Part shown: positions 50,625 through 59,032 of the stretch, piece after piece
How positions within the stretch are numbered: position 1 is the first letter of the stretch
Layout of the letters: each line of letters starts with the position of its first letter
Assembly: GCF_003628535.1 (NCBI RefSeq)
Contig: NZ_RBCI01000001.1
Location: 806,001-870,000, forward strand
Origin: Flavisolibacter nicotianae
GTDB lineage: Bacteria > Bacteroidota > Bacteroidia > Chitinophagales > Chitinophagaceae
Length of the DNA: 64,000 nucleotides
Direction: 5' to 3'
Notes under the pieces: generated by a model
Databases searched by the model: none
The model's input: only the letters and a program-made list of their open reading frames with translations
Told to the model about the DNA's origin: nothing
Translations under genes and position numbers: made by a program

Positions 50625-52280
50625 GTGTTGAAATATTCCCTTCTTCTCTTTTTGTTTCTTGCCGGTTGCGCCACGCAAAAAAAGGCCGCTACGGAAACCA
50701 CTCCTTCGCCTGCCAACCTGCAAAGCCATGTGGCATTCCTCGCCAGTGACAAGCTGGAAGGACGGCGCACAGGAACGGCCGGCGAAAGCCTTGCCGCCGA
50801 TTACATCGCCGCCACGTTTCAGAAAGAAGGCCTGCAGCCTAAAGGAAGCAACGGCTTTTTTCAATCCTTCCCGGTTTCGGAAGGACAGGAAATTGCGCCG
50901 GCCACTTCGCTCAGCATCAACGGCGAGACGCTGGAGGTGAACCGGGATTTTTTCCCGATGGCGTATAGCCAGAACGGCAGTTTTGAAGCATCAGCATCTA
51001 TTGCATTGCTGGAAAAAGGCGAGCCCTGGTTCTTGGATGTGGACGACCTGTTGCAGCAAAACAAAAGCAACCCGCATTTCGATATCGCCAGTGCCCTGCT
51101 CAACAAAGCCAATGATGCGGCACGCAAAGGCGCCACCGCCCTGTTTTTTTACAATAGCTCCAAAGTAGCAGACGGCATCAGCTTCGACGGCAAAAACGGC
51201 GAACACCTGGCCATCCCGGTGCTTTACCTCACACCGGCCACCAGCGCAAAATTTTTGAAAGATCCTTCCGCGCTGCTGCGCATAAAAGGCACCGTGGCCC
51301 TGCAACCAACAAGCCGCAATGGGAAAAACGTGGTCGGCTACGTGGATAACGGCGCTCCCTACACGGTGGTGATCGGCGCCCATTACGACCACCTGGGCTA
51401 TGGCGAAGACCACACCTCGCTGTACAGGGGCACGGACAAACAAATTCACAACGGCGCCGACGACAATGCCAGCGGTACAGCGGCCTTGCTGGAACTGGCA
51501 AGACTGGTGAAAGGCAGCAAGCTGAAAGCAAACAACGTTCTGTTCATCGCCTTTTCGGGCGAAGAGCAGGGGTTATTCGGCTCCAAATATTTTGTGCAGC
51601 ACCCAACGCTTGACCTGGCAAGCATCAACTTCATGATCAACATGGACATGGTGGGCCGCCTGAACGATTCCACCAAAACACTGACCGTCGGTGGCTACGG
51701 CACTTCGCCGGCATGGGGACAATTGTACAGTGCCCAAGGCAAAGAGGCGTTGTATCCTGCAGCGACGTACCGCTTCGATAGCAGCGGCACCGGTCCGAGC
51801 GACCATACCTCGTTTTACCAGAAAGGCATCCCGGTGCTGTTTTATTTCACCGGCCTGCATTCCGATTACCACCGGCCAACCGACGACGTGGAGAAAATCA
51901 ATGTAGCCGGCGAAGCAGCCGTGGTGCAACACGTTTACAGCCTGCTGCTGGCAGCGGATAAACTGCCGGGAAAAATTCCGTTTACCAAAACAAGGGAGGT
52001 GCAGATGGGAACAGCGGCCCGCTTCAGCGTCACCCTCGGCATCATGCCCGATTACACCTTCAACGGCGCCGGTGTGCGGGTGGATGCCGTGAGCGAAGGC
52101 AGGGCGGCGCAAAAGGCCGGCTTGCAGGAAGGCGACGTGATCACGGCACTGGGTGAGTACACGGTTACCTCGATGGAAAGCTACATGCAGGCGCTTTCGC
52201 ACTTTAAAAAAGGAGATACCACCAAACTGCGTTACCTGCGCAACGGGAAGGCGCTGGAAACCACTGCATCGTTTCAATAA
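50625..52280 (+). CDS. M28 family aminopeptidase lipoprotein with PDZ domain
   Basis: I favour the GTG at 50625, which makes a short lipoprotein signal with lipobox FLAGC; an ATG at 50556 would add 23 residues. M28 zinc ligands are seen in VIGAHYDHLGYG (His), GADDNASGTA (Asp), FSGEEQGLFGS (Glu-Glu), INMDMVGR (Asp) and HSDYHRPTDD (His). A PA-like insert precedes the second half of the catalytic domain. The C-terminal 90 residues form a PDZ domain (AQKAGLQEGDVITALGEY). It trims peptides in the envelope. It is divergent from feoB. Confidence 0.92.
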   Translation: MLKYSLLLFLFLAGCATQKKAATETTPSPANLQSHVAFLASDKLEGRRTGTAGESLAADYIAATFQKEGLQPKGSNGFFQSFPVSEGQEIAPATSLSINGETLEVNRDFFPMAYSQNGSFEASASIALLEKGEPWFLDVDDLLQQNKSNPHFDIASALLNKANDAARKGATALFFYNSSKVADGISFDGKNGEHLAIPVLYLTPATSAKFLKDPSALLRIKGTVALQPTSRNGKNVVGYVDNGAPYTVVIGAHYDHLGYGEDHTSLYRGTDKQIHNGADDNASGTAALLELARLVKGSKLKANNVLFIAFSGEEQGLFGSKYFVQHPTLDLASINFMINMDMVGRLNDSTKTLTVGGYGTSPAWGQLYSAQGKEALYPAATYRFDSSGTGPSDHTSFYQKGIPVLFYFTGLHSDYHRPTDDVEKINVAGEAAVVQHVYSLLLAADKLPGKIPFTKTREVQMGTAARFSVTLGIMPDYTFNGAGVRVDAVSEGRAAQKAGLQEGDVITALGEYTVTSMESYMQALSHFKKGDTTKLRYLRNGKALETTASFQ

Positions 52281-52296
52281 TTGAAAAGCGATCGTT

Positions 52297-52731
52297 ATGA
52301 AACTGACCCTGGACAACAAGGATTTAACAGATGGTTTCTTTGAAGAAACCAGGCTGCTGGGCATCATGGCGCCGATCAAGGACTACCTGTTTTGCTGGCA
52401 GGTCAACCAGCTGATGGGTGTCGATTTCCGTGCGAACAACGAACTGGAAATTCAACTGAACAAAAAAGGCCGCAGCTATTTTTTCTCCCTTTATGAATAT
52501 GCCCAGCCGTCCACCTGCCTGATGCATTACCTCTACAACAACCACCACGACGGCGAATACCTGCTGCCCGAATTCAAGCACCTGGATTTTTTGTGGCTGT
52601 TGAAAGATGATTACGTAACCGATGAATTCGTGGACAATTTGATCTATTCCCTGAAGTCCATTAATGGCGTGCAACTGGTGGTGGAACTGACAAACGAAAA
52701 GATCAGGAACAAAGAGCACCTGGTGTTTTAA
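52297..52731 (+). CDS. IPExxxVDY family protein
   Basis: A 144-residue protein of the Bacteroidota-specific IPExxxVDY family. The signature appears in degenerate form as LLPEFKHLDFLW. The N-terminus has FFEETRLLGIMAPIKDYLFC and QVNQLMGVDFRANN, as in other members. No catalytic residues are recognisable and the function is unknown. It follows the M28 gene by 16 bases, suggesting co-transcription. A repeat-bounded element separates it from the pterin dehydratase gene. Confidence 0.82.
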   Translation: MKLTLDNKDLTDGFFEETRLLGIMAPIKDYLFCWQVNQLMGVDFRANNELEIQLNKKGRSYFFSLYEYAQPSTCLMHYLYNNHHDGEYLLPEFKHLDFLWLLKDDYVTDEFVDNLIYSLKSINGVQLVVELTNEKIRNKEHLVF

Positions 52732-53230
52732 TGCGATAATGTGCAAATATGAAAATGTGAAAATGGTTTGAGCGCTGTCTTCTTTACAAAACAAAACCAT
52801 CTCATATGCACACCGATTTAATTGAAAGAAACCCTGTCCTCAAGCACAGTTTTGACTTAGCTCTGAAAGTGATTGCGTATTGCGATTTACTACAGGAACA
52901 AAAGCATTTCATTATTTCCAACCAGTTACTCAAAAGCGGAACCTCGGTTGGAGCCAATGTCATGGAAGCACAAAATGCAGAAAGCAAAGCTGACTTTATT
53001 CACGAAATGAAAGTTGCTGCAAAGGAAGCTGAGGAAACACAGTATTGGTTGATACTTTGCAAGTTTTCGAACAACTATCCTCCGTGTGACGAGCTCCTTT
53101 TCAAACTGAATGAAATTCACAAACTGTTGGGCAAAATTTTAGCAACATCCAAAAGAAAAAATCCATTCAACTACCTTTTGAGCTATTCCATTTTCTGATT
53201 TTCCCATTTTCAAATTTTCACATTTACCTT
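52732..53230. mobile_element. Octamer inverted-repeat element with four-helix-bundle ORF (GAAAATNN type)
   Basis: The left arm (52737-52768) reads AATGTGCAAATATGAAAATG then GAAAATGG. The right arm (53188-53226) on the minus strand reads as octamers GAAAATTT, GAAAATGG, GAAAATCA, GAAAATGG. The left arm starts at the IPExxxVDY stop; the right ends at the pterin dehydratase ATG. It encloses one ORF, unrelated in sequence to that at 40271 except for family. Confidence 0.78.
52806..53198 (+). CDS. Four-helix-bundle protein (23S rRNA IVS family)
   Basis: A 130-residue all-helical protein. Family features: [20 protein letters not shown], the [20 protein letters not shown] block typical of TIGR02436, [20 protein letters not shown] and [13 protein letters not shown]. 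The last residues (YLLSYSIF) run into the repeat arm, which also supplies the stop codon. It is a more typical member than the one at 40271 and clearly divergent from it. The function of the family is unknown; nucleic-acid binding is suspected. Confidence 0.93.
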   Translation: MHTDLIERNPVLKHSFDLALKVIAYCDLLQEQKHFIISNQLLKSGTSVGANVMEAQNAESKADFIHEMKVAAKEAEETQYWLILCKFSNNYPPCDELLFKLNEIHKLLGKILATSKRKNPFNYLLSYSIF

Positions 53231-53461
53231 ATGTGGCAAGAAACCAACAACGCCCTGTACCGCAAATTCGAGTTCAGGGATTTCAGCGAAGCGTTTGCGT
53301 TTATGACAAGAGTGGCCCTGGCAGCCGAAAAGATGAACCACCACCCGCGGTGGACCAACGTGTGGAATACCGTGGAAGTCTGGCTTAACACCCACGATGC
53401 CGGAGACGTGGTAACAGAAAAAGACAGGAAGCTGGCGGAAAAGATTGATGCGCTGCTTTAA
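53231..53461 (+). CDS. phhB: 4a-hydroxytetrahydrobiopterin dehydratase
   Basis: A 76-residue short-form pterin-4a-carbinolamine dehydratase. The signature [20 protein letters not shown] with two adjacent His is intact, followed by [20 protein letters not shown]. It regenerates the pterin cofactor of aromatic amino acid hydroxylases or, in other bacteria, helps molybdopterin systems. No hydroxylase is nearby. The gene ends convergently with selD, the two TAA codons sharing the palindrome TTAA. Confidence 0.93.
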   Translation: MWQETNNALYRKFEFRDFSEAFAFMTRVALAAEKMNHHPRWTNVWNTVEVWLNTHDAGDVVTEKDRKLAEKIDALL

Positions 53462-54519
53462 GCGGATGCCTTTACAAAAATTGTTTTCTCTCCCTTCTTC
53501 ACACACCTGCCAATTGGGGTGAGGTGTTCCTGCAGGTTGTTTTTTGCCAGCACTGCTTTCACTTCATCCACCGCATTTTCAGCAACAGCGATCAGCAGGC
53601 CGCCGTTGGTTTGCGGGTCGGCCAGGAGGTTGACCAGTTCTGTTTCGTTCAGGTCCTCTTCAAACGCCACGCCGTTCCCGTAGCTGCTCCAGTTGCGTGC
53701 CGTGGCGCCGGGAATTGTTTTTAACTGCAGGTAGTCATCAAAGCCTTCCACTTTTTTGATGCCGGCGTAATTGACCTCGGCGCTCACACCGCTGCCGCCA
53801 GCCATCTCTGTCAGGTGGCCCAGGAGGCCAAAGCCGGTAACATCGGTCATGGCATGAACGCCGTCGATTTTTCCAAGCGCTTCGCCAACGCTGTTCAGGG
53901 TGGTGAGCTGCTTCAGCAGAATGCGGTAGTGCTCCTCTTTCAGCAGACCTCTTTTGACGGCTGTTGCCATCACACCTACACCCAGCGGCTTTGTGAGGAA
54001 CAGGAAGTCACCTTCCTGGGCACCGTTGTTTTTTTTCAGGTTTTGGGGAGAAACCGTTCCGGTCACGGCGAGGCCAAAGATGGGCTCCAGCGAATCAATC
54101 GTGTGACCGCCGGCCAGTGGGATCCCGGCTTCGCGGCAAATGGCCCGTCCGCCTTCCAGCACTTGCTGGGCCACCGTTGGCGGCAATTGGGCCACCGGCC
54201 AGCCCAGCACTGCAATGGCCATCAGCGGTCGGCCACCCATGGCGTAGACATCACTGATGGAATTGGCCGCGGCGATCCGTCCAAAGTCGAACGGGTTGTC
54301 GACGATGGGCATGAAAAAGTCGGTGGTGGACACGACAGCCGTGTCTTCGTTCAGCAAATAAACGGCAGCATCGTCGCTGCTTTCGTTACCCACCAACAGA
54401 TCGGGAAACGATCCTTTGTCGCCGGTGGCCAGCATTTGCTGCAAAACAGACGGAGCGATCTTACAGCCGCAGCCGCCGCCTTTCGAAAACTGGGTCAGCC
54501 TGATTTCTTCCTGCATCAT
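53458..54519 (-). CDS. selD: Selenide, water dikinase
   Basis: A 353-residue SelD of normal length. The catalytic Cys17 is in [11 protein letters not shown], the cysteine (not selenocysteine) form. [20 protein letters not shown] and [14 protein letters not shown] are the ATP and metal-binding regions. It makes selenophosphate from selenide and ATP. It starts exactly where mnmH stops, so the two form an operon that makes 2-selenouridine in tRNA wobble position 34. Confidence 0.97.
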   Translation of the reverse strand: MMQEEIRLTQFSKGGGCGCKIAPSVLQQMLATGDKGSFPDLLVGNESSDDAAVYLLNEDTAVVSTTDFFMPIVDNPFDFGRIAAANSISDVYAMGGRPLMAIAVLGWPVAQLPPTVAQQVLEGGRAICREAGIPLAGGHTIDSLEPIFGLAVTGTVSPQNLKKNNGAQEGDFLFLTKPLGVGVMATAVKRGLLKEEHYRILLKQLTTLNSVGEALGKIDGVHAMTDVTGFGLLGHLTEMAGGSGVSAEVNYAGIKKVEGFDDYLQLKTIPGATARNWSSYGNGVAFEEDLNETELVNLLADPQTNGGLLIAVAENAVDEVKAVLAKNNLQEHLTPIGRCVKKGEKTIFVKASA

Positions 54520-55662
54520 TTATGAAACAACTTGAGCCTGCGAAAGTAGGACAGCATTTTTCTCCGTGACGGTTTCGCAGGGAATTTTTGTAAGAAGGGT
54601 GGAAAGTTCTTCGCGGTTGTGCAGGCCTTTCAGGTAGTGCTTGTCGTAATAACTGAGGAGGATGCGAAAGCACTCCGTGTAATTTTCCTCTGCTAAAAAC
54701 CGCAACGCATTTTTGGTTTCCAGCCCGCCCAGCCGTTTTTTGATTCGCTCAATGGCGTCCGCTAATTTTTCCTTGCTGCACTGGCTGTATTCTTCGGTAA
54801 TGTGCTTTAGCCGTTCTTCAAACGGAATTTCAAGGAAATAAAGCGGGGAGGTTCGCATGGCCTGCCACAACGAGTTGGGAAGATTGACCGTTCCGATTCG
54901 CTGGCTTTCATCTTCGAGCCAGATGGACGGGTTTGGAGTTTGGAGTTTGGGGTTTGGAGTTGTCTCCGGTTCATCTTTCAGCACGGGCCATTCGCCTGGC
55001 TCTTGGCTCACGGCTCGCAGCTCATGGCTTAACAAGTTTTCAAACATCTCTTGTGTAGGCTGCGGCGGCATGTTGATGTTGCCAAAAGCGGAGCCTTTGT
55101 GCGAGGCGACGCTTTCCAGGCAGATCACTTTTTCGCCCATGGCCCTGAGTTCCTGCAACACTTCCGTTTTCCCGGAGCCGGTATAGCCACCGAGGATTTT
55201 AAAATTATACGGTTGTTCAAACGTCTTCAGCACATGGTTGCGAAAGGCCTTGTAGCCGCCGGTCAGAACCGTCACGTTAAACCCATAAAGGTTCAGCAAC
55301 CAGCCAATGGCGCCGCTGCGCATGCCGCCCCGCCAGCAGTAGAGAAATATGCGATTCGCAATTGGCAATTGACCATTGGCATCTTTGCTTATGGCCTGTT
55401 GCCTGCTGCTAAGTAAAGCCTCTACCTGCTCCACCATCGGCCGCATCTTCGGGCCAAAATAATCGAGCCCGATCTTTATCGCCGCCTGCCGGCTCACCTG
55501 TTTATAGGTCGTGCCGACAACCTTTCGCTCTTCGTCCGTAAACAGCGGGAAACTGATGGCGCCGGGAAGGTGGGCATGGTTGTACTCGGCCGGGGAACGC
55601 ACATCGAGCAGCAATGCATCATTGCAGCCTTCCAAAAACTCGTGAATGGCAACTCGCCTCAT
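54520..55662 (-). CDS. mnmH: tRNA 2-selenouridine synthase, with in-frame repeat insertions
   Basis: Start at ATG 55662 gives 380 residues. The rhodanese domain (residues 1-140) has catalytic Cys109 in FLYCWRGGMRS. The P-loop domain has GGYTGSGKTEV near residue 158 and WLEDESQRIG. It exchanges sulfur for selenium at the tRNA wobble uridine. Two stretches are foreign to the family: residues about 86-104, before the Cys, and about 212-245, before WLEDES. Both are encoded by 7-nt repeat arrays inserted in frame. Domain cores remain intact, so the enzyme may still work. Confidence 0.95.
   Translation of the reverse strand: MRRVAIHEFLEGCNDALLLDVRSPAEYNHAHLPGAISFPLFTDEERKVVGTTYKQVSRQAAIKIGLDYFGPKMRPMVEQVEALLSSRQQAISKDANGQLPIANRIFLYCWRGGMRSGAIGWLLNLYGFNVTVLTGGYKAFRNHVLKTFEQPYNFKILGGYTGSGKTEVLQELRAMGEKVICLESVASHKGSAFGNINMPPQPTQEMFENLLSHELRAVSQEPGEWPVLKDEPETTPNPKLQTPNPSIWLEDESQRIGTVNLPNSLWQAMRTSPLYFLEIPFEERLKHITEEYSQCSKEKLADAIERIKKRLGGLETKNALRFLAEENYTECFRILLSYYDKHYLKGLHNREELSTLLTKIPCETVTEKNAVLLSQAQVVS
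54929..55030. repeat. Heptamer arrays inserted in the mnmH coding sequence (site 2)
   Basis: On the minus strand one block reads GAGCTGC, GAGCCGT, GAGCCAA, GAGCCAG and a second reads AACTCCA, AACCCCA, AACTCCA, AACTCCA. They are separated by about 30 bases. Both keep the frame open and encode Arg/Ser/Glu and Thr/Pro/Asn text absent from the family. Confidence 0.75.
55351..55413. repeat. Heptamer arrays inserted in the mnmH coding sequence (site 1)
   Basis: On the minus strand: AGGCAAC, AGGCCAT, AAGCAAA, then GCCAATG, GTCAATT, GCCAATT, GCGAATC. The stretch encodes the extra residues just before the catalytic-Cys strand. Confidence 0.7.
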
Positions 55663-55751
55663 GCAAACAAAAGTATTCAAAATACAGGCGCACCGGCGGG
55701 CCTTTCGCTCCATGCTTTAGCCCATCGCAAAGCAATTCGCTTGGCTGCAAT

Positions 55752-55997
55752 AAAAAAGGGAGGGTTTATACCCTCCCGAGCAGTGAACTTTGGCTGTTTG
55801 CTCTTTCGATATTTTTCTGTGGCTGCCCGGCGCACCGGAAACCAACTGAGGGACGTTTGGTTTGGAGGGGTACTGGCGTTTTTTTTCTCAGGTCGAATGG
55901 CTAGTGGCGAAGCGCCGCAAAATAAAGTTCTTATTAGTGCCGCCTGTTCAATTTCCCGGATAAACTATAAGGCCTGTCTTTTCGTTTGTTCAGCGCT
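55752..55997 (-). ncRNA. Candidate structured ncRNA (6S-like), minus strand
   Basis: A strong terminator on the minus strand (55758-55777) has no gene upstream of it. About 220 bases upstream lies AATATTTG (55999-56006), one mismatch from the -7 box. The putative 5' end AGCGCTGAAC (55988-55997) and the 3' region GTTCACTGCT (55779-55788) pair at 9 of 10 positions, including one wobble. That would close one long hairpin just before the terminator, as in 6S RNA. Internal complementarity includes GCAC with GTGC. No coding frame here looks real. Confidence 0.4.
55758..55777 (-). terminator. Minus-strand terminator with no upstream CDS
   Basis: GGGAGGG, a 6-base loop, CCCTCCC; on the minus strand it runs into TTTTTT. 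It lies about 95 bases before the mnmH start codon, so it ends an independent transcript. Confidence 0.85.
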
Positions 55998-56244
55998 ACA
56001 AATATTTACTGTTTCCTTTATACCACCACTAATTAATTTTAAGTAGTAAGGGTAGAAACGGAGAGGGCAAAACCGCCGGAAGCCGCACGGTGCAACCGAA
56101 ACGCCGGCACCCCGCGTCTTCCTCTTTCGGAAACAACAAACGGTACTTGCCGAAAACAAAACGTGGTTGCTTTTCTTCGGGTATTCCTTAGCTTTAACCT
56201 CCCGGAAAAACAGCACGATCCGCTCAACCGAAACACTGTGAAGC

Positions 56245-58176
56245 ATGCCCATGAGAAAGCAGTTATTCACCCTTTGCCTCCCCGTTTTTTTGGCAGCCTT
56301 TCAGGGCAGCAGTCAAACGCAGACAATTGACCGCCTGAAAAAGCAGGTGGCCCTGGCCAGCAACCCGCAGCAACGACTACAGGCGCTTTTCCGTTTGTGC
56401 GAACAGCGCCAGTCGCTGAGCACGGACACCTTGTTCAGGTATGCCCAGGCCGCAAAGCAACTCAGTCTGGCCTCGGAATACCCCGTGCAGAAAGCCTGGG
56501 CCGATTACTACATGGCCAACTACTTCGTGAAAAATGGGCGGCTTGATTCCGCCCTTTTGCTGTGCAACGGGAGCCTGGCCACACTTTCCCAGGCCGGGCA
56601 AGCCGACACAGAGTACTGGCTGAAGTTTGCCGCCCTGAAGGCGCAGGTACTTGTAAAAAGCAACAAGTACAAAGACGGCATTGCGGTCTATTACAACACG
56701 CTGGCAAAAGCCGAACGGACCAACGATACGCTGTTGCAGATGATTGCGAAAAATGGCGTGGGTTGGGTAAACATGGAGATGGAGCAGAACGACGAGGCGC
56801 TGAAATGGTTTTACCGTGCTTTGCAAACATCCGGCAACCCGGTGCTGCACCGGAAGAACAGCAATATCTATTCGAATATTGCGGCCATTTACACGGCGCT
56901 CAACCAGTTTGATTCGGCCGACCAATATGTGCGAAAAGCGATTGCCTTTGCCCGGGAGGATGAAAATTTGTTTTATCTCTCGAACAGCCTGAATATCCTC
57001 GCCGATAACTATATCCGCCAGAACAAACCCGCCCTTGCCGAGGCGCCCCTGAAAGAAGCCCTTCAGATCAGGGAACGGATCGGCGACCCGTTTTACATCG
57101 TTTCGGACCTGAGCCAGCTGGCCTTGTTTTACGCCGAACAGCGGCAACCTGCAAAAGGCATTGCGGCCAGCAACAAGGGCATCAGCATTGCCCGGAAATA
57201 CGGGCTTACTGCAAAACTTCCCTACCTGCAATTTGCCCTGGCCAAAAACTACAAAGCGGCCGGCGACTACCTGCAGTACGGCGAGATCATGGAAAATGTT
57301 TTATCGCTGAAAGATTCTGTCTACCAGCAAAACTCCGAAGAGGAGTTGGTGGGACTGAAAGCACGATACAACCAGCAAAAACAGGAAAACCTGATCATCC
57401 AGCAAAAGCTTGACCTGAGCCGGCAGAATACCGTCATTTACGGCGGCGTTACCGTTGGCTTTTTCGGGATCGTGATTGCCGGCATTTTGTTTTCCAATTA
57501 CCGGCGCAGGCAAAGACGAATAGTGGAACAGCTGAAAGAAGAAGAAGCACGCAATGTGCAGCAGGCAATCCTTACGGCCGAAGAGAACGAACGCAAGCGC
57601 ATTTCGGCCGACCTGCACGACAACCTGGGTGCTTATGCTTCGGCCATTTCGGCCAATGCCGATGACCTGATGCTGACCGGCGACCCGGGCACCAGTACCC
57701 TCGTTTCCAACATCAAGAACAACGCCGACGATATCCTGAACAGCCTGAACGAAACCATTTGGGTACTGAACAAAACCGAAATTTTTCTGTCCAGCCTTTG
57801 CGACCGTTTCAAAACCTATGTCGCCCGCATCCGCGATTCGTATCCCGACATGTTGCTCAACATCAATGAAACGATTTTGCAGGACATTTGCCTCTCGCCG
57901 GAAGCAGCGCTCAACATGCTGCGCATCATGCAGGAGGCGTTTCACAATGCCATTAAACACAGCAAAGGCGACAGCATAACGGTGGAGATCACCGGCGGTC
58001 CGGCCATTGAAGTGAGCATTGCCGACAACGGGCAGGGAATGGTTCAGACGGTGAACCTGACGGGACATGGAATTAAAAACATGCAACGGCGGGCCAGGGC
58101 CAACGGCTGGACGCTGACGCTGGAAAGGGGAGAAGTCAGCGGAACCATTGTAAAACTTTCGGCCGCCCTACTCTAA
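56245..58176 (+). CDS. TPR-containing sensor histidine kinase (NarL-type)
   Basis: A 643-residue protein with a signal peptide (to about FQGSSQ). About six TPR-like repeats span residues 40-370, predicted to lie in the periplasm. A membrane helix is at about 393-413 (VIYGGVTVGFFGIVIAGILF). The HisKA_3-type domain has the acceptor His in RKRISADLHDNLGAYAS, and the ATPase domain has MQEAFHNAIKHSKG and GHGIKNMQRRARANG. The response regulator 43 bases downstream is its partner. TPRs suggest a protein or peptide signal. ATG at 56251 is an alternative start. Confidence 0.93.
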   Translation: MPMRKQLFTLCLPVFLAAFQGSSQTQTIDRLKKQVALASNPQQRLQALFRLCEQRQSLSTDTLFRYAQAAKQLSLASEYPVQKAWADYYMANYFVKNGRLDSALLLCNGSLATLSQAGQADTEYWLKFAALKAQVLVKSNKYKDGIAVYYNTLAKAERTNDTLLQMIAKNGVGWVNMEMEQNDEALKWFYRALQTSGNPVLHRKNSNIYSNIAAIYTALNQFDSADQYVRKAIAFAREDENLFYLSNSLNILADNYIRQNKPALAEAPLKEALQIRERIGDPFYIVSDLSQLALFYAEQRQPAKGIAASNKGISIARKYGLTAKLPYLQFALAKNYKAAGDYLQYGEIMENVLSLKDSVYQQNSEEELVGLKARYNQQKQENLIIQQKLDLSRQNTVIYGGVTVGFFGIVIAGILFSNYRRRQRRIVEQLKEEEARNVQQAILTAEENERKRISADLHDNLGAYASAISANADDLMLTGDPGTSTLVSNIKNNADDILNSLNETIWVLNKTEIFLSSLCDRFKTYVARIRDSYPDMLLNINETILQDICLSPEAALNMLRIMQEAFHNAIKHSKGDSITVEITGGPAIEVSIADNGQGMVQTVNLTGHGIKNMQRRARANGWTLTLERGEVSGTIVKLSAALL

Positions 58177-58219
58177 ATTCATTATCTATCACTGATCGAA
58201 AAATCTTCATTTTTACGCT

Positions 58220-58903
58220 ATGCCAACAGCTATCGCTTATGTAGAAGACAATGCCGTCAACCGGAAAACCTTTATCAGCAAGATCAATCATTTCCCGGAT
58301 CTTTCACTTGTATTGACGGGAGAGAACGGCAACGATTTTCTTTTACAAATGAAAGGGCTGCCCCTGGAAAAACATCCCAGTGTGGTGTTCATGGACATTG
58401 AAATGCCGGAGATGGACGGCATCCAGGCCATCCGCATCGGGAAAGCCTTGTATTCCCATATTCATTTTGTGGTGCTGACGGTGTTTGACAACGAAGAAAA
58501 AATCTTTGAGGCTATCCGTGCCGGCGCCACCGGCTACCTGCTGAAAAACGAAAAAGCGGAAGCCATCCGCAAGGCCATCGAAAACGTGCTGGTGGATGGC
58601 GGCATTCCCATGAGTCCTGCCATTGCCCGTAAGGCTATGGAGATGCTGGTAAAAACAGGGCCTTCCACCGCCGGTCAAGCCGGTACAAAGCCTGTCGACA
58701 ACAGCGGCACCATGCTTTCGGGCCGCGAAATGGAAATCCTGGAATACACGATCAAAGGTTGGGACGCCAAGCGAATTGCCTCCTTTCTAAACCTTAGTGT
58801 GCACACCGTTCGCAAGCACATCGCCAATATTTACACCCGGCTTCATGTCAACTCCAAAGCACAGGTGATTCACCTGGCGCACGAGCTCAAATGGTTCCAG
58901 TAG
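58220..58903 (+). CDS. NarL/LuxR-type response regulator
   Basis: A 227-residue protein. The receiver has the acidic pair VEDN, the phospho-acceptor Asp in VVFMDIEMPEMDG and the Lys in YLLKNEKAEA. The C-terminal helix-turn-helix is MLSGREMEILEYTIKGWDAK and LSVHTVRKHIANIYTRL. It pairs with the TPR kinase directly upstream. The regulon cannot be told from this window. Its transcript is not followed by a plus-strand terminator; the hairpin at 58948 has its T-run on the other strand. Confidence 0.95.
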   Translation: MPTAIAYVEDNAVNRKTFISKINHFPDLSLVLTGENGNDFLLQMKGLPLEKHPSVVFMDIEMPEMDGIQAIRIGKALYSHIHFVVLTVFDNEEKIFEAIRAGATGYLLKNEKAEAIRKAIENVLVDGGIPMSPAIARKAMEMLVKTGPSTAGQAGTKPVDNSGTMLSGREMEILEYTIKGWDAKRIASFLNLSVHTVRKHIANIYTRLHVNSKAQVIHLAHELKWFQ

Positions 58904-58947
58904 CAATGGCCGTTCCGGAGCAACAATTGCATGACGGCAATAAAAAA

Positions 58948-58972
58948 AGCTGTCTCGTTTGGCGAGACAGCT
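58948..58972 (-). terminator. Terminator of the lipoprotein gene
   Basis: AGCTGTCTCG, 5-base loop, CGAGACAGCT; on the minus strand it is followed by seven T. It lies 60 bases past the stop at 59033. Confidence 0.92.
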
Positions 58973-59032
58973 CCTAGTGTCGTTTCTGCAGTAAAGGTAC
59001 TAACCTGGTTGCTGCATTGCGAAGAAGAAGGC

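Noticed and set aside
53458-53461. Overlap of the phhB and selD stop codons as a special signal
   Set aside because: The shared TTAA is simply a palindromic stop for two convergent genes; no further structure seen.
55965-56270. 101-codon minus-strand frame upstream of the TPR kinase
   Set aside because: Overlaps the kinase start, is Arg/Cys-rich without family features, and the region fits an RNA better.
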